A stretch of DNA of 64,000 nt, from the NCBI GenBank assembly GCA_022749755.1, contig CM040441.1:4654741-4718740 (forward strand), given 5' to 3'. Below the pieces are notes generated by a model, which saw nothing but the letters and a program-made list of their open reading frames with translations, did not search any database and was not told the origin of the DNA. Each line of letters begins with the position of its first letter. Position 1 is the stretch's first letter. The translations under genes were made by a program, and so were the position numbers. The stretch is from Azadirachta indica. Taxonomy: Eukaryota; Streptophyta; Magnoliopsida; Sapindales; Meliaceae. Shown in pieces: positions 1 through 12,560 of the stretch.

Positions 1-1050
1 ATTATTTGTTTAGAAAAGTCCATATGGGCAGTTACGGTAACCATTAAAGAGGTAGGTCATTGGGGTACTGTGTTTTATACCAAGGGTATTACTAGCCGAC
101 GCTCTACCAAGACGCAATGAAGATAGCACAATCCTGCTCAGGTTGTTAGTTTCATTGGGATATCTTAAAACAACCCCTTAAACAACTCACCCCTCTACTC
201 ATTCATGGCCTTTTACTTTAATGAGGACTAGATTTGATCGGCTTGCTACCAACGAGACGCGTTTGGATGGAGTATGCCATTATCGCTATTGATTATTTCA
301 TAAAGTGGGTAGGAGTAAAGCAACTAGCTACCATAATAGAGAAGAAGACCACCGCCTTTGTATAGGTGAGTATAACCTATCAATTCGAAATTCCTTACAT
401 ATTAATAGTAGATAACGGCAAACAATTTAACAACACAAGCTTCAAAGAATTTTGCGCCCATTTAAGTATCAACCTTAAGTTTGTCTCTCTTGTTTATCTC
501 AAAGCAAATGGCTAGGTCAAAACAGCGAACAAGACTATCAAGAAGCCATTAAAGAAATAACTTGACGACAAAAAGTGGAGATTGGTTAATGAATTACCTC
601 AAGTCCTTTGGGCGTACAGAACAATAGCAAGAATTGTGACTAGGGAAACATTATATTTATTGGCTTTTGGCATCGAAACGGGAATTCCAGTAGAAATTGG
701 GATTCCTTCATTTAGAGTAAAATATTTTTAAGAGCTGAAGAATTAATGAGGTTTGGCATGGATCTATTAAAAGAAAAGTGAGACCTAGGGCTCATCAGGA
801 TGGCCGCCTACCAACAGCAAGTCACTAAGAATTACGACAAAAAAGTTTAGATGAGAGTCTTTCATAAAGGAGACCTGATATAGCGACAAGTTACATAGAA
901 CACCAAAGTACCTGATGAAGAAGCCCTAGGGACAAATTAGAAAGGGTCGCACAAGGTAACCGGAAGAGTTTATAAATTACAGCACCCAAATAAAAGAGAG
1001 GTTAAGAAGCCATAGAACGCAGAGATGCTAAAGAAGTATTTTTCTTGAAG
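1..1050 (+). pseudogene. Ty3/gypsy integrase relic
   Basis: Conceptual translation across stops gives the integrase core. Around 229-365 it reads DLIG.LPT...YAIIAIDYFIKWV, carrying the first catalytic Asp. Around 400-430 comes ILIVDNGKQFNN with the second Asp, then KANG-stop-VKTANKT near 505-530, where the family has a Q-V-E pattern. The conserved Gln is a TAG stop and the third catalytic acidic residue is replaced by Lys. Further on, VLWAYRTIARIVTRETLY (600-650) and a C-terminal chromatin/DNA-binding part (about 800-1045) follow. An enzyme of this type joins element cDNA to the host chromosome. At least five in-frame stops and the changed DDE triad make it non-functional. Confidence 0.85.
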
Positions 1051-1070
1051 ACTTGAAGAGTTATTACTTA

Positions 1071-1630
1071 AAAAGATCTGACCTCAGTTTAATTAAGCAA
1101 TAATTATTTTGATCTACCATTTTTGAAGCTTTTATATTAGACAACAGTGACTAAGAGGTCGATAGATTTCATTTTGCTTGAAAAATTGTTATAAATAGAT
1201 CTGACATCAGTTTAGATCAAACAGCAAATACTGAAAGATAATGAATTTCCTTTTTATTCTGAAAATTATCATAAAAAGATCTGATCTCAATTAAGATCAA
1301 ACAACTAATGATTACTAAACTCATTAAATTCAAGGAATTATCATAGTTCAGATCAAATAACAAGTGATTATTAGGTTGTTGAATTTCATTCAAAGAGATC
1401 ATCGCAAAAAAGATCTGATCTCAGCACAAATCAAATGATAATGGGCGACAAAATTAATAGGTTTTCATTTCACTCAAAGAGATTGTCGACCTAACCTCAG
1501 ATTTAGACATATAAAGAATGATTAATGAACTAATGAGTTTCGCGTTCACTCAAAAAAATTGCGATACGCAATTTCTATTCTTGTTATTTAATTTAGATCT
1601 AAAGACAAGTTCAAGTCCTCTCAATAATTT
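1071..1630. repeat. Degenerate short tandem repeats behind integrase
   Basis: A motif like AAAGATCTGACCTCAGTTTA followed by GATCAAACAA recurs about every 70-130 bp, near 1071, 1193, 1274, 1345, 1407 and 1488. Copies are imperfect and spacing varies. Such repeats are usual in the untranslated part of Tat-type elements between integrase and the antisense ORF. No coding frame is kept across them. Confidence 0.6.
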
Positions 1631-1810
1631 ATTTGATTATACAACAAAGGCAACTTAGAAAAACATTGACTTAGTGTTAAGTATTTTAAGCCAACTGCGA
1701 ACAGAGAAGTAAAACAACATTAATGAAAGCATTTCTATGAATATGTAACGAAGGTTTAGTCACTTATAACATGTTCAAATTTTGCAAAATAAAAAAAAAA
1801 GGGTGAAAAA

Positions 1811-3990
1811 TCAGGCTTTCTTCAGAGTTGATGAAATAATGCCAAAGGTTAGAGTTGTAGGTGGGGGTGTGGTCTGCTCAAGCTTAGCGGGATTAGGATC
1901 CTGAATAGGCTCTTCAACAGCTACTTCCCTATGATATTTAGTTTTTGGCTGAACGAGTTGAGGGACTCCAAGCCCATCGAAAAGCCAATCCAAGTTGAGC
2001 TCTTTATATTCTTTTTGAAAGATCTTACAAGCCAGTTCCAAAGCTTCCTTAGTGGAATCGTTACATTATTGCTCCACTTTCGCTTTGGTTTGGGCAAGTT
2101 TATCTTCCAGATGTTTAAAAACGTAAGCAAGGTCAGCCGCATAAGACTTAAGTTAGGATACTTGAGTCTTGAGGTTAGCAACTTTGTCTTCCAATGCACT
2201 ACACTCTCCTGCCTACCTCTTCCTTTCCCCACTCAATTGTGCTTTCGAGCTCTCCTTTGATTTTTTCGATTCCTTCAACGTTTTGCTTAGTAAGTCTCTT
2301 TCTAAAGTTAGTTGATCTATGGATTTATACAAATTTACATTCGCAATGGAATATTTCTTCGCACTTTCAACGTGTAAGGTGAAGGAGTGGTACACCTACA
2401 CAAATCAAACAATCAATTAATAAGGCTGACCACAATTAAGCAACAATGAGAAAATTAGGAATAGTTACCTTGCCCAATTATTCACGAATTTTGTCCAATA
2501 CAATGTTAGTACTCGTAGCGTCCACCTTTGAAGACAAGGATGAGTCAATCGCACCAGTCAGGTGGTTGATGGAAGGGATCAAGTGCTCAAAAAGATCCCT
2601 CTTTTCCTCAGAGATGTCTGTCCAAAAGAGTCCAAGAGAGACCATCCATTCAACAATTTCTTTCCTTTATCTTGTACATTACTTCTCGGCCTCCCTCTTC
2701 TCAGCACCTTCAAAACCTTCGCTGAGCGTTTTCCTTTATCTTTGGGCAGCTTCTTCTTATTCATTTTAGGACCCTTATTAGCTTTCTTTCCCTTTGCTTT
2801 AGGATCGATTGCCTTTTCTTGGGTGACCCGCTCTTGTCTTGTTCGGGCCTCTTAAAAAGGCTCTTCATTTTTCCTTGTTATGGCCTCAGGTTGGGATTCT
2901 AGTAAAAAGAGGACAGAGCCAAGCGAGCTTAAGAGTTTTCCCTTACCTCTATTTGGAGCCATCTTTTCTGTAAAATATAAAAGGAAATGTATAAGAACTT
3001 ATGCAAATAAATGAAAACGTAAAAGGAGGAATGAGAAAAATACTCACTTTGACCCGTGGTAGAGGTGTTCTGATCAGTTTCTAAGGTAAGTTCCTTCTCT
3101 GTTCTAAGAGTAGTATCAAGTTCTTCACGAAAAGGGTGACCTTGGCTAAACTCGAGCCTATGAGTTGGTCAGGTGAGAGCAGGGTCTTCTAGTCAGCTAG
3201 CTTCGTACGCCTAACATTGATTTTTGATAGGAGAGAGCGGCTAGGTCAAGCTTAGAACCCCAAGCGGCTGCATGAGTAACATAAAATTATCAGATGATTG
3301 CGTTTAGCGCAAAAGATCAAACATATTATTTGACTTTATCTAATACACTTACAAAGAACAGGTTTAAATGAATAGGGGCATAAGGCCATGTTTGTTTACC
3401 TCAGCCAGTGAAGACTGGCACTAGTCCTCGCTTGCATTAAACTACCTATCTTTCCAGTTCTTGTTACAAGAGGGATTACCAATAAGTATTTTATCAGCCT
3501 TAGTATAGGCTTAGAGATAACAAAACCTTGGATATTTTTTCGATCCCTTTTTGAGCAAAAACAAGTATTTGATTTCACCAATGGTCGGTAGAGTTCGCTT
3601 AACCATGGCCAGATGACATATAATCCAGTGATGGTCCTCCAACTATTTAGGTTCAGCTAGTAGGGAGAATCCCAAAACCATGAAGAATGGCAGTGAAGTA
3701 AGTTTGTAATGGTAGCTTGGCCCTAAAAAGGAATATCTATTTGTTGAAGACCACTTCCTCACCCTGTGGGTGGCTTGGAAACTCATTGGTCTTAGAAAAC
3801 TTAAGGGTAACAGATTCGGGGATTTGGTATAGCTTCCTAAACACTCTAAAATCAAACTCAGTGATGCTGAAAGGGAATTTATCGACTTCAAATAAGCTAT
3901 TTTCCCTATTCAGATTAAGGGGAGGGTATTGAACTATAAGTTGATGGCTGCCATCAGCATAAGGGTTCACTCTAGAGTTTGATTCATTCT
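1811..3990 (-). pseudogene. Antisense extra ORF (Transposase_28/gag-like) of a gypsy element
   Basis: On the minus strand, broken reading frames run from about 3990 down to 1811. The N-terminal piece (3970-3650) has FPFSITEFDFRVF followed by LPLQTYFTAILHGFGILP; next, near 3470, comes NPSCNKNWKDR. These resemble the N-terminal domain of plant proteins annotated as putative gypsy-type transposon protein (Pfam Transposase_28). A Lys-rich stretch follows (KKKLPKDKGKRSAK, near 2760), then a charged, probable coiled coil (LTLERDLLSKTLKESKKSKE, near 2320) and a C-terminal tail ending at 1811. Several stops and frame changes break it. The family's function is unknown; its antisense position next to integrase supports the Tat layout. 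Family assignment is from remembered motifs. Confidence 0.6.
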
Positions 3991-4010
3991 AACTATCTTC
4001 AGACTCATTT

Positions 4011-5560
4011 TCCCTTTCTTTATCATCGCCACTCACATTCCCATCACCTTATCTACTATATACTAGAGACACTTTAGATATGTTTTTCCAGGGTATCAAT
4101 CCGTGGCTACTCAGCTTAGATATTGGGTTTGAGGATGTATACTGATCAGACTATTGAGAGACCCTATCTACAAGATTTTGGAGAGCTTCTTAGTCTCCTA
4201 TATTGGTTTGTTCAAGGTTCATTCCTCCTTGCACGTGGTCAAAAGAGTTATCAGATAAAATTAGCACCTTAGGTTCGAGTTAAAAATACTTGCGGGCATT
4301 TGATCTAAGATCTAAGATAGTTAAGGAGATCTTGGCGTTAAGGTTAAAAATAGCTAAAGATTAGGCTTTCCTTATAGGAATAGTCTATGTTTCCTAATGA
4401 GCTTAGGTCTAACCCTATGAGGGAGTCGGTTACAGGCTTTATAAACTATTTTAGATGAACTTGTTGAAGAGGTCTCAAATTCGCTCATTAAGCTACTAGG
4501 AATATCTCTCATATCAAATCTCTTAGACTACAAAATGATCAACCTAAGCAATGGCAACACACGACTAGTTAATTTAGAGTTTATCCTATGTGTGGTCACA
4601 ATCATACTTATAAGGATTCGGCTAGGATAAGTAGTATTTTCGTGATCATCTAGAAAGAACAATCCCCAGCACGCAACATTTTAACAGGTCAAGTTCAATT
4701 AAAAGCTAGTGCAAGCCAAATTGGCGTCTGTGTTCTTGGGGTTATGAGCTACAAGTTAAAATATTACACATCTTTGATCAGAAAAAGACATCTAGGGTAT
4801 TAGATTGTTTAAAACTAAGTTCGTTTGCCTAGAGTTGATTGCAACATATTCCCAACCTAACCAATTGTTCATTATGGATTATAGCGTCCTAAGGCAGAAA
4901 AAATAAGTTTGACATGCAAAGAAATCACAGCAGTATTTTCCCAAACCACTGTCGAGGAATGCACGAATTTTACATTTCAACACAAGTTTCCATTTCAACA
5001 ATAAAATAAAAAATAATAAAGATTAAAAAAGAGAAACACTGACTTGGTTGGAAGATTCATGAATCAATAGAGGATAATACTGGATGTATAGTAGGGATCA
5101 TCACTAAACTAGGAAGAGAGCTTTCGAAGGATGGCAGAAACAGAGGGTAAATTATTTATTGCATGGGTTGAACTATTGCAATTTTAGAAAAACCAGTTCT
5201 TGTTCAAACTCTTAGTTTGGTTTGGTTCAGTTCGGTTCGGTTCATAGTTAAATTATTTATTTAAACTGATGTGTAAAACTGAAAAAAATATTAGTGTCAG
5301 GGGGTAAATGGTAGTTTTGAAATAATAAGAATGTAACTAGTAAAAAGTAATAAATTAGAGGACAAATTGATCGTTTTCTCCTTTATTTTCTAGCAATTTT
5401 TTCATATGTGAATAGTCTTTCTAAGTTAAAGTTCTACTGCAGACAAACTCAGTTGTAATACTTACCCCGCCAATGATATGCTCTTCTTCGTCTTCTTGCA
5501 GGGTAGCGGCAACTCTTCTTGATCTTATCGTTTTTTAAAATATTGTTGGCAGCTCAAAAT
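4011..5560. other. No gene seen; possible LTR remnants
   Basis: No reading frame with recognisable motifs. Part may be the decayed LTR of the adjoining gypsy element, but no second LTR copy is in the window for comparison. A short GGTTCGGTTC-type run lies near 5220-5250. Confidence 0.4.
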
Positions 5561-5576
5561 TAGGCATAGATTTAGA

Positions 5577-5905
5577 TGCTATTGAATAATTGGTGGTAAA
5601 GGTGCAACTTCTAGTATAGCTTGAACTGCCGACACTTTGACATATTTTGGTTGAGGCTATACTTAAGCAAACCTACTCTGCTTCTTGGTACGTTACCCCG
5701 TCTAGTAATTGTTCGTGTTCTAAAATGTTCTTAGGCCCTTTTTGCTATTAAACAACTAACGATAAAGGTGTAATTTCTTGGATGTGTTGAATTGCTAGCA
5801 CCTCGACATCTTTTGGTTCAGGCTATATTTGAGCGACCTGCTCTGCTTCTTGGCTAGCTTCCCCATCTTCTTGAACGAGTAGGTCATTTTCTTGTTCTTG
5901 ATCTT
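5577..5905. repeat. Imperfect ~165-bp tandem duplication
   Basis: Two adjacent copies share landmarks: TGCTATTGAATAATT (5577) against TGCTATTAAACAACT (5742), GGTAAAGGTGCAA (5595) against CGATAAAGGTGTAA (5761), and CTGCTCTGCTTCTTGG late in each copy. On the minus strand the right copy carries an acidic stretch (STEEVVQDQEQEND) without stops for about 45 codons, which I do not recognise. It lies beyond the broken 3' end of the MATE pseudogene, but nothing shows that it belongs to it. Confidence 0.6.
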
Positions 5906-6407
5906 GAACGACCTCTTCGGTTGAGGCCACTATGGCGGTACTCCTCCTCCATTCAAACTGTGACGTCGATGTTACCGATAAATTTTCATATTTTTTATTG
6001 TAGTCAGAGAAGTAAAATGTGAGTGAATAAACTAAGTCGTGCTTTTATAATTGAAATATGTCATAATTGAATTTTAACGAACTTAACCGAATAATCTTAT
6101 AAAATAAAATAAAAATAAAAATTGAAACTTTAATTTTATGTTATTTATATTACTGATCATATTTACTTTGTGTGTTGTATTATGTTTATAAATTATGTAG
6201 ATTATAATTTAGATTATAGTCGATGTTTACATTTCAATATTTAAGGGGTGAACATAGTTCGGGTCAGTTCGATTTTTTGAAAAACCGAACCGGATAAAAA
6301 AATTTTGGGTCTTAAATTTTTGAGACTAGACTGTACCAAAATGAGAAGAAAAATTAAGGGATGATTCATTGTTAGAGAAACAAATACTCGGAGGAAAGAA
6401 TGAAAAC

Positions 6408-7933
6408 CTGTTTCGGCCAATCTATTACAGAAGTTATGATGGCAAGCACAACTGCTTGTTCAGTTGAGCCTGACATTATTCCAATCCAAAGGCCTTTTCC
6501 TCTGAGATGCAGAAAGAAGCATAGTACAGATGCTGTTGGAATTCCAACCAGATAATATGCACCAAGATTTACATATGCCCCTATGTGCTGCCACCCAGAT
6601 CCTCTAGCCACCCCTGATGCGGAAATGAACGTTGCATCACATAGTCTGAATCATGAGAACTTTTTCATGCATCAGATATTTAGATGAGCGCAGATAATTC
6701 CTGACAGAAAACTAACCTGAAAGTACTGCTTGCAAGCTATTCATCATAATAGATAAACAAAGCAGAGGAACTAATTCTGAAACATAATTCACAACGTCCT
6801 CGTCGCTGTTAAATGCATATGCCAATACATTGCGGTAGCAGAAGAGAGTTGTGCTCACTATGACTGCCTCGGTGACGGCAAGAACCATTACTGCACAGGC
6901 AGCCAGTCCTGCTGCCTCTGGATTTGCAGCTCCTAATTCATTTGATACCCGAGTGCTACAAAACAGAGAATTACATATATCTCAATACATAATTAAACAG
7001 AATCAAGCATTTATAATTATATAGTAACAAGCAAATGCTATTGAAATTTAGATATTGATCAAACCTTGCAGCAGTACCAATTCCATATGGAACAAAGTAG
7101 TGTATTGACGAGGCCGTGAGGCTGCATGAAAATAAAAGATAATTAAAGGAATCCAGAGTAATGGGAGCTTCCCAATCAATTCAATGACCACAAATCACAG
7201 TTCAGAAGCTTACCATATGGGAAAAACTGATGTTTCGAGTTTTGAATTTGGTAAAAGCCCAGACAGTAGTATAAGAATCTCAAATGACCACCATTCAAGA
7301 CTATAATTATCCAAAACAAAGAACATATTATAAACAATCAAGAGCAGAATACCAACAGAAATATTGCCAAGGGAGATCAAAAACTTACCAAAACATCACA
7401 GCAGTGGGCAGCGCAAAGGAGAGGAACTCCTTAATGCTAGGGAAAAAGTCTGTCAAGAGAAAACTGCGGGTTTTCTCTCATGATGAAGAGTATCTTATAT
7501 AAAGTGCAAGGATGATCGCATTGAACCAATAAGCAAAACCAATTGATAATGCTGCTCCTATGTTTCTTAAGTCTGCTGTAAACACTAGAAGCCAACAAAG
7601 GGGAATTTGCAGACATAGACTTGCACATGAGCTCAAGAGCATTGGAAGAATTACGCTCTGAGACTGGAGATTGTGAATCAGTGATCGAAGAATAGAAAAT
7701 CCTAGCAATGCAGGTATCAGCCAAATTGAGAATTTGCAGGCTTCAACAGATATCTGAGGGTCTTGGCCCAGCAGTATCAGCAGTTTGTCCATGAATATCC
7801 AAAGAACAGATATTTGGATACAAACAGGAATGAGAAAGGTTATGGAAGAGTATGTATAGGTTCCAAGCTTTTGGTACTGCTCTGCTCCATAAGCTTGTCC
7901 GCACAGAGTTTCCAATGCACAGGCAAGTCCAAA
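6408..7933 (-). pseudogene. MATE (DETOXIFICATION-type) efflux transporter pseudogene
   Basis: Five exons on the minus strand join in frame at GT-AG sites: 7933-7389, 7300-7214 (87 nt), 7121-7065 (57 nt), 6955-6717 and 6613-6408. The protein has MATE landmarks: ACALETLCGQAYGAEQY at the start, [43 protein letters not shown] and GSGWQHIGAYVNLGAYYLVG. MATE proteins export organic compounds in exchange for H+ across the plasma or vacuolar membrane. Three defects are visible. The first exon (helices 1-2) is not found upstream to 9.5 kb; the short last exon is missing after the donor at 6407, where reading through adds only a few codons; and codon 7478-7480 is TGA. Exons are otherwise clean, so loss may be recent. 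Confidence 0.88.
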
Positions 7934-9552
7934 CTGCATGCTCAAAATTTTAATGTACTGTCAATATTATATATATACTTGACAAGTTGAACCTGATCCA
8001 GAAACTCAAGATATAAAGATATAATATTGCAGCCTCATTAACAGATTGATATAATACAAGAAACTTATGCAATTCTCTCAAATCTTGTGAGGGGTATAAT
8101 AAGTTATATGAAAAATGAATGGAGTAAACCAAAGTACTAATAAGAATAATACTTGTTTTCAAGCTCAAAAAGAACTTCTAAATTATTTGCTTCACCATAG
8201 GATTGATCTTGTCGTTCTTCAATGTAATATTGTTAACGGCCCAAAATTAAGCTCAAAAGGAATGAAGTAAAATGGGATGAAAGGCTTAGCTAACATTTTT
8301 ATACACATGTCATCTGCCCTCGATCATCATGTTAGGATTAATGGCCCAGGTGGTTCCACAACACTATCTGTTGACGTGTTTATCTTGTGCTAAGGAGAAG
8401 GCATGATGGACTAGTAATCTGAGGGCATGTGGCATGGTAACGAATGGGTAAGATGAAGTAACAGTTGTAGCATTTATGCAGGTCAATTATCAGCGCGAAA
8501 TTCAAAACATCAAGCAAGCATGTCTCGCACCGCCGTCGCTTCATTTGAACCTCAAGTGTCACTACTATATTCAGTATTCAACTAACAATTGAAGATTAAT
8601 TCTTGTCAATGGCAGGGGCTTACTGCTCAAAAGAGTAGTAGGTACGGCTGTTTAGAAAGCCTTGTGGGTCATATTCAGCTAAATGTTTTGTCTAGCTCCA
8701 CGGGTGCTCAAGATAAAGCCTGCAAATTACCTATAAGTATATGGGTATCGTTTCAAACCTATGACTAGAGTTTTCAGTGAAAATGCTAATTTCACTGAAA
8801 ACTAGGGGGCCCTTGATATTTAAAGGAATGGCTTGAGGTTTGAGGGGTTAAAGGGCTACACGCCAAAAAGACCATATATTTGTTTAGTTTGGCGGAATAG
8901 GATCCTAGTCAAACCATGTCTGATTAGAAAAATTCAATGGACACGGCAAGCTTAAGAGGCCATTCTGGTAAGTGGCCTTTGGGACATAGAGCAAATGGGC
9001 TTCGTGCGAACTAGTTTGATGATTGGGCAGTTCTAATAAGTTCCATTCAAATTAATTTATGAAAGATTCTGATCAGACGTCATACAAGTGATTGTAATCA
9101 GTTAGTAAGATTGTCACTCCAAAGAAATATTTATGAGAAGAGGAGAACTGGAGCTGGAAGTCTTAATTTAAAGCAAGGTAGGATTATGCAAAATACATTT
9201 GAGATTTTAATAGAACTCCTAATGTAACTAGAATAGGGATGTTAGAGATTATATATTTGGTATTCTCTGCATGTAAATGGATTCATGAACTTTTTAAAAT
9301 AAGCAATAAGTAATAAAGCGATTTTTTCTTTTAAGTGAAGAAACGAGAAGAATTCAATTTTTACTGTGAAATTATAAATTTTAGTATCAATACAAATTTA
9401 GAAATATAATGTTGTAAATTTGTTTATTCAGAGTGAAGGAAGAAATTCTTCTAATGGCAGCTATATAAATGAGGAATTTAATGTTGTAAATTTGCAAAAT
9501 GTCATATTTATGCTTCAATGGCGCGTGAGTTCACGTGTTGATGTTTAAAAAT
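7934..9552. other. No gene seen
   Basis: I looked here on the minus strand for the missing first MATE exon (family pattern with a conserved VGHLGELxLSG-like segment) and did not find it. Short frames have no recognisable motif. The part from about 9200 to 9500 is AT-rich and is the 3' flank of the TNL fragment. Confidence 0.5.
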
Positions 9553-10713
9553 TCATTTAAAGCAACTGGGGTAACTATCAACACAATGAAATATTTGAGA
9601 AAGAAAGGAGCTCTGTTGCTGAGGTGCCTTGATTTCCTCCTCGTCAGATCTTCCAATAGTAGTTGCGGTTGTGCTGGCCTCATCATGGGATTCATTATGC
9701 AACTTCTTACATTCTTCTTCAGTTGGTGGCGCCATACTTACAGTAAATTTGTTGGGTTTTGTCTCAATGGGATGTGCATATACTGGACAGTGGACACACC
9801 CCGCAACATTTCACATTTATTCTCGTTCCGTCTTGAGAGAAGAAATCAAATGACAAAGATGTATGGCGGTCTAAATCAGGTAAACAAGGATCAAATCCAA
9901 GCCAGACATGATTCGGGTCATAAATTTTGTAGTTCTCAACTTCTTCAGGCGCAGGATCGTGTCCTAACCAACATGTCCAACCAACTTTCTTGGTTTCAAA
10001 ACTGTATCTACATCTGACTCCCTCAAAACAATCAGCTGGGTTAAAAACATCTTCAAATGAAGTAACAACACAAAGAGCAAATCCAGTGAAGTTTCTGTTA
10101 CAGCAAAGCTCTGGCAACTGAATACTTATTGAAGAACCTAAACTTTGATTGCTGAACCACTCAGGAATTCTACTTTCAGGTAAATAAATACTGAAAGCAT
10201 GTCGAAAATCAGTATTTACCTGTAATTTAAAAATGAGGAATTAGGATATGATATCATAAGAAGAAAGATATATAGAGAAAGAGAATTACGTACCCCATCA
10301 TACGATTTTCTCAGAGATGCAGTTGGCATATGTTGAATCCTCAGTTGTGAATCTGCCATTTCATTTAATTTAATGCAATAAATGAATTTTCTCCGAAGCC
10401 CTTGTCACGTTGTTTGAATAATTTATCCAGTATGGATATATACATCTAGTTCATCCAGATGTGATGGAAGCCCTGGTAAAGATTGAAGCCGCTTGCAATT
10501 GATTGCTTCTACACAATGTAGATCTACTGGAAGCTCTGGTAACCATTGAAGCATTTCGCAATTATTCAAGATTAAATTATACAGCTTAGACTGTTGCTTG
10601 ATACTTGTAGGCAAACTTTCGAAGTTATGTCCCTCTAGATTTAAAAACTCCAATGAAAACAGACAGCCAATATCCTGCGGTATTTCTTTCACATCACAGT
10701 GATCTATTATCAA
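9553..10713 (-). pseudogene. TNL immune receptor, 3' fragment (LRR end and C-JID)
   Basis: Two minus-strand exons of a TIR-NBS-LRR gene. The first (10713-10294) has terminal LRRs: CDVKEIPQDIGCLFSLEFLN, FESLPTSIKQQSKLYNL, CKRLQSLPGLPSHLDELD. The second starts after an AG at 10219 and encodes the post-LRR C-JID domain: IPEWFSNQSLGSSISIQLP, RNFTGFALCVV, VWLGFDPCL, VKCCGVCPL. It ends in an acidic tail (GRSDEEEIKAP). C-JID domains help TNL resistosomes recognise pathogen effectors. The frame is broken near 10440 and again near 9781-9792, where a short tandem duplication (TGTCCAC/TGTCCAG) shifts the tail. TIR, NB-ARC and most LRRs are absent upstream, so this is a truncated relic. It is a paralogue of the plus-strand TNL at 60.4-64.0 kb, with matching intron borders. 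Confidence 0.9.
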
Positions 10714-10719
10714 GAAATT

Positions 10720-12560
10720 ATATTTTTATTTATTAACTTATGAATATATTTAAGGACTTATTTTTGTTATTATCTCAAAATTGACAAAAGTAAGAGTGAA
10801 ATATGTTTTGAATTGAGGATGTAGGGGCTCAATTTGAAGTCGCTCAATTATTTGATATAAACATAATAGGTCAAAATATTAATTAAAAAAATGGATCCGA
10901 TTAAAAATTAGCATTTCCCAAACATTTTTCCTTAAAAGTTTTGAAGTTAAAATTGAATAGAAATACTCGTAATAGTATTTGACCCATTGGGATAAATATG
11001 AAAACATATATAATACTGTATATGCTGGTGATTCCTCTAAGTGAAAATAGAAGGGGCAATGACCAATCACTCGGTAACATTGATTAGAAGAATTTGAGTC
11101 CAATAGAAAGTACAAACTTAGAACAGAAGATATTGGAAAATAACTTACGTCAATATAAAGAGTCAACCAAGAGTAAATAGCAATAATTCTGAGGGTCCAT
11201 TTAGTAGTGCTAATTAAGATTTTATAAGTGCTAATTCATGTATTTGATAATTTCATAAAAAAAATATTTATCTAAATAAAATTAACACGTAGAATAATTT
11301 TTGAATTAGTACTTAATGAGATGTTTTTATAAAATTAGTACTTCAAGTGTTTAACTGGTTAACACTACAATTTTAGTAAAATATTGTTATTTGTAAAATG
11401 TTTTCAGTAAAGTTTGAAAATTCTAAACAAATTTAACTGAAATTTTATGATTCCCAACATGCCTCCAACTAATTATAAAAATTTTAATTCTTATCCTATT
11501 TTATTATATTCTTTTGTAATAGATTATTTTATTTTCTAATTATTAATATAATGTTATTTTTATAACAAATTTATTCATTCGATTTCTTAAATAGTAATTA
11601 TTTTTTTAGAAATAATTATATATCAAAATATTATTGTTTACTAAATAATTATTTTTTTTTTATTATATTTATTATTATTAAACATATTAAATATAAAAAA
11701 ATGACTAATACATGGACATTTATTATGTCTCCATTGAATTCTATATAGCAGTTAATTTAAAAAAAATATGTAAGGGCAACTTATTTTATAAATTTTATTT
11801 TTATTTTTAAAATATTTATTTTTATTAAAAAATACCAATATATAAATATTAATTATTAATTTTAAAAAAGTTATAATGTCCATTTTAATAATTTGTTAAT
11901 ATCAAAATATTTTCTTAATTACAAATTTAAATGCTAAATTAAGTCAAAAAATATATTATAAGTACTTTTAATAATTATTAGTCAAACAATAAGTACTTCT
12001 TTTTAAAAAAATACTAAAATAAAAATTGGTAGAGTATAAATGTTAAGCACATAATTTCAGCATCGAAATATTAAAGTTGATGTGCAAAATTGTTAATGTG
12101 CCGAATTCGGTTTATTTTGACTTAAAAGTTGATCATATCATCTTATTTTTAGGAATAAGTTAAGCAAAGAAAAATATGCATTACAAGTTAGTTTAACAAT
12201 GTAATAAAATATTTGGTATCGAAAACGTAGAACAGATTGTGAAAGTTTATGAAAAAAAAAATCTCCTTCATTGACGAGAGCTAAAACTACAAATTTTCAA
12301 TTAGTAAATCCTTTCTTAATAAAAACTCTTAATAAGATTTAATTTCCAAATAACTTGAGTTATTCAAGCATCAAATATCTAGATGCACCAAACTAAAATA
12401 AGCAAAGATAAAATATGTAATAAAAAAAAAGGAAGAAAAAGAATGTATTGGAATTAATTGTTCTAAAGAAATGGGAAAACCATTTTGAATAAGAGTTTAA
12501 AGTTTAAAATACATATATTTTTTCCCCTAATCTTACTTTCAAAGCATAACATAACTACAC
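10720..12560. other. AT-rich non-coding stretch replacing the TNL body
   Basis: Very AT-rich, no gene-like frame. It occupies the place where the 5' part of the minus-strand TNL should lie (TNL upstream sequence reappears at 13.4-14.1 kb). The segment 11190-12040 has AGTACTT-type motifs near both ends, as seen in some hAT-like non-autonomous elements, but I could not pair terminal repeats. Confidence 0.45.

Larger units (their letters stand above)
1..4010 (+). mobile_element. Decayed Ty3/gypsy (Tat-like) retrotransposon, 3' half
   Basis: The segment starts inside a pol gene: integrase relic on the plus strand (1-1050), then degenerate ~70-130 bp repeats (about 1071-1630), then a long broken reading frame on the minus strand (1811-3990). 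An integrase followed by an antisense extra ORF before the 3' LTR is the known layout of Tat-lineage Ty3/gypsy elements such as Grande and RIRE2. Many stops and shifts show it is old and inactive. The 5' part lies outside the window, and I could not fix the 3' LTR, so the right border is only the end of recognisable coding sequence. The assignment to Ty3/gypsy is firm; the Tat lineage is inferred from layout. Confidence 0.75.

Noticed and set aside
5577..5905. Acidic frame downstream of the MATE gene as its last exon
   Set aside because: MATE tails are short and basic to neutral, there is no suitable acceptor junction visible, and the segment is a tandem duplication.
7478..7480. TGA in the MATE gene as selenocysteine
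   Set aside because: Land plants lack selenoprotein synthesis, and the gene lacks both end exons; a nonsense change is simpler.
11190..12040. AT-rich block as a complete hAT-type MITE
   Set aside because: AGTACTT motifs occur near the ends but terminal inverted repeats and an 8-bp duplication could not be paired.
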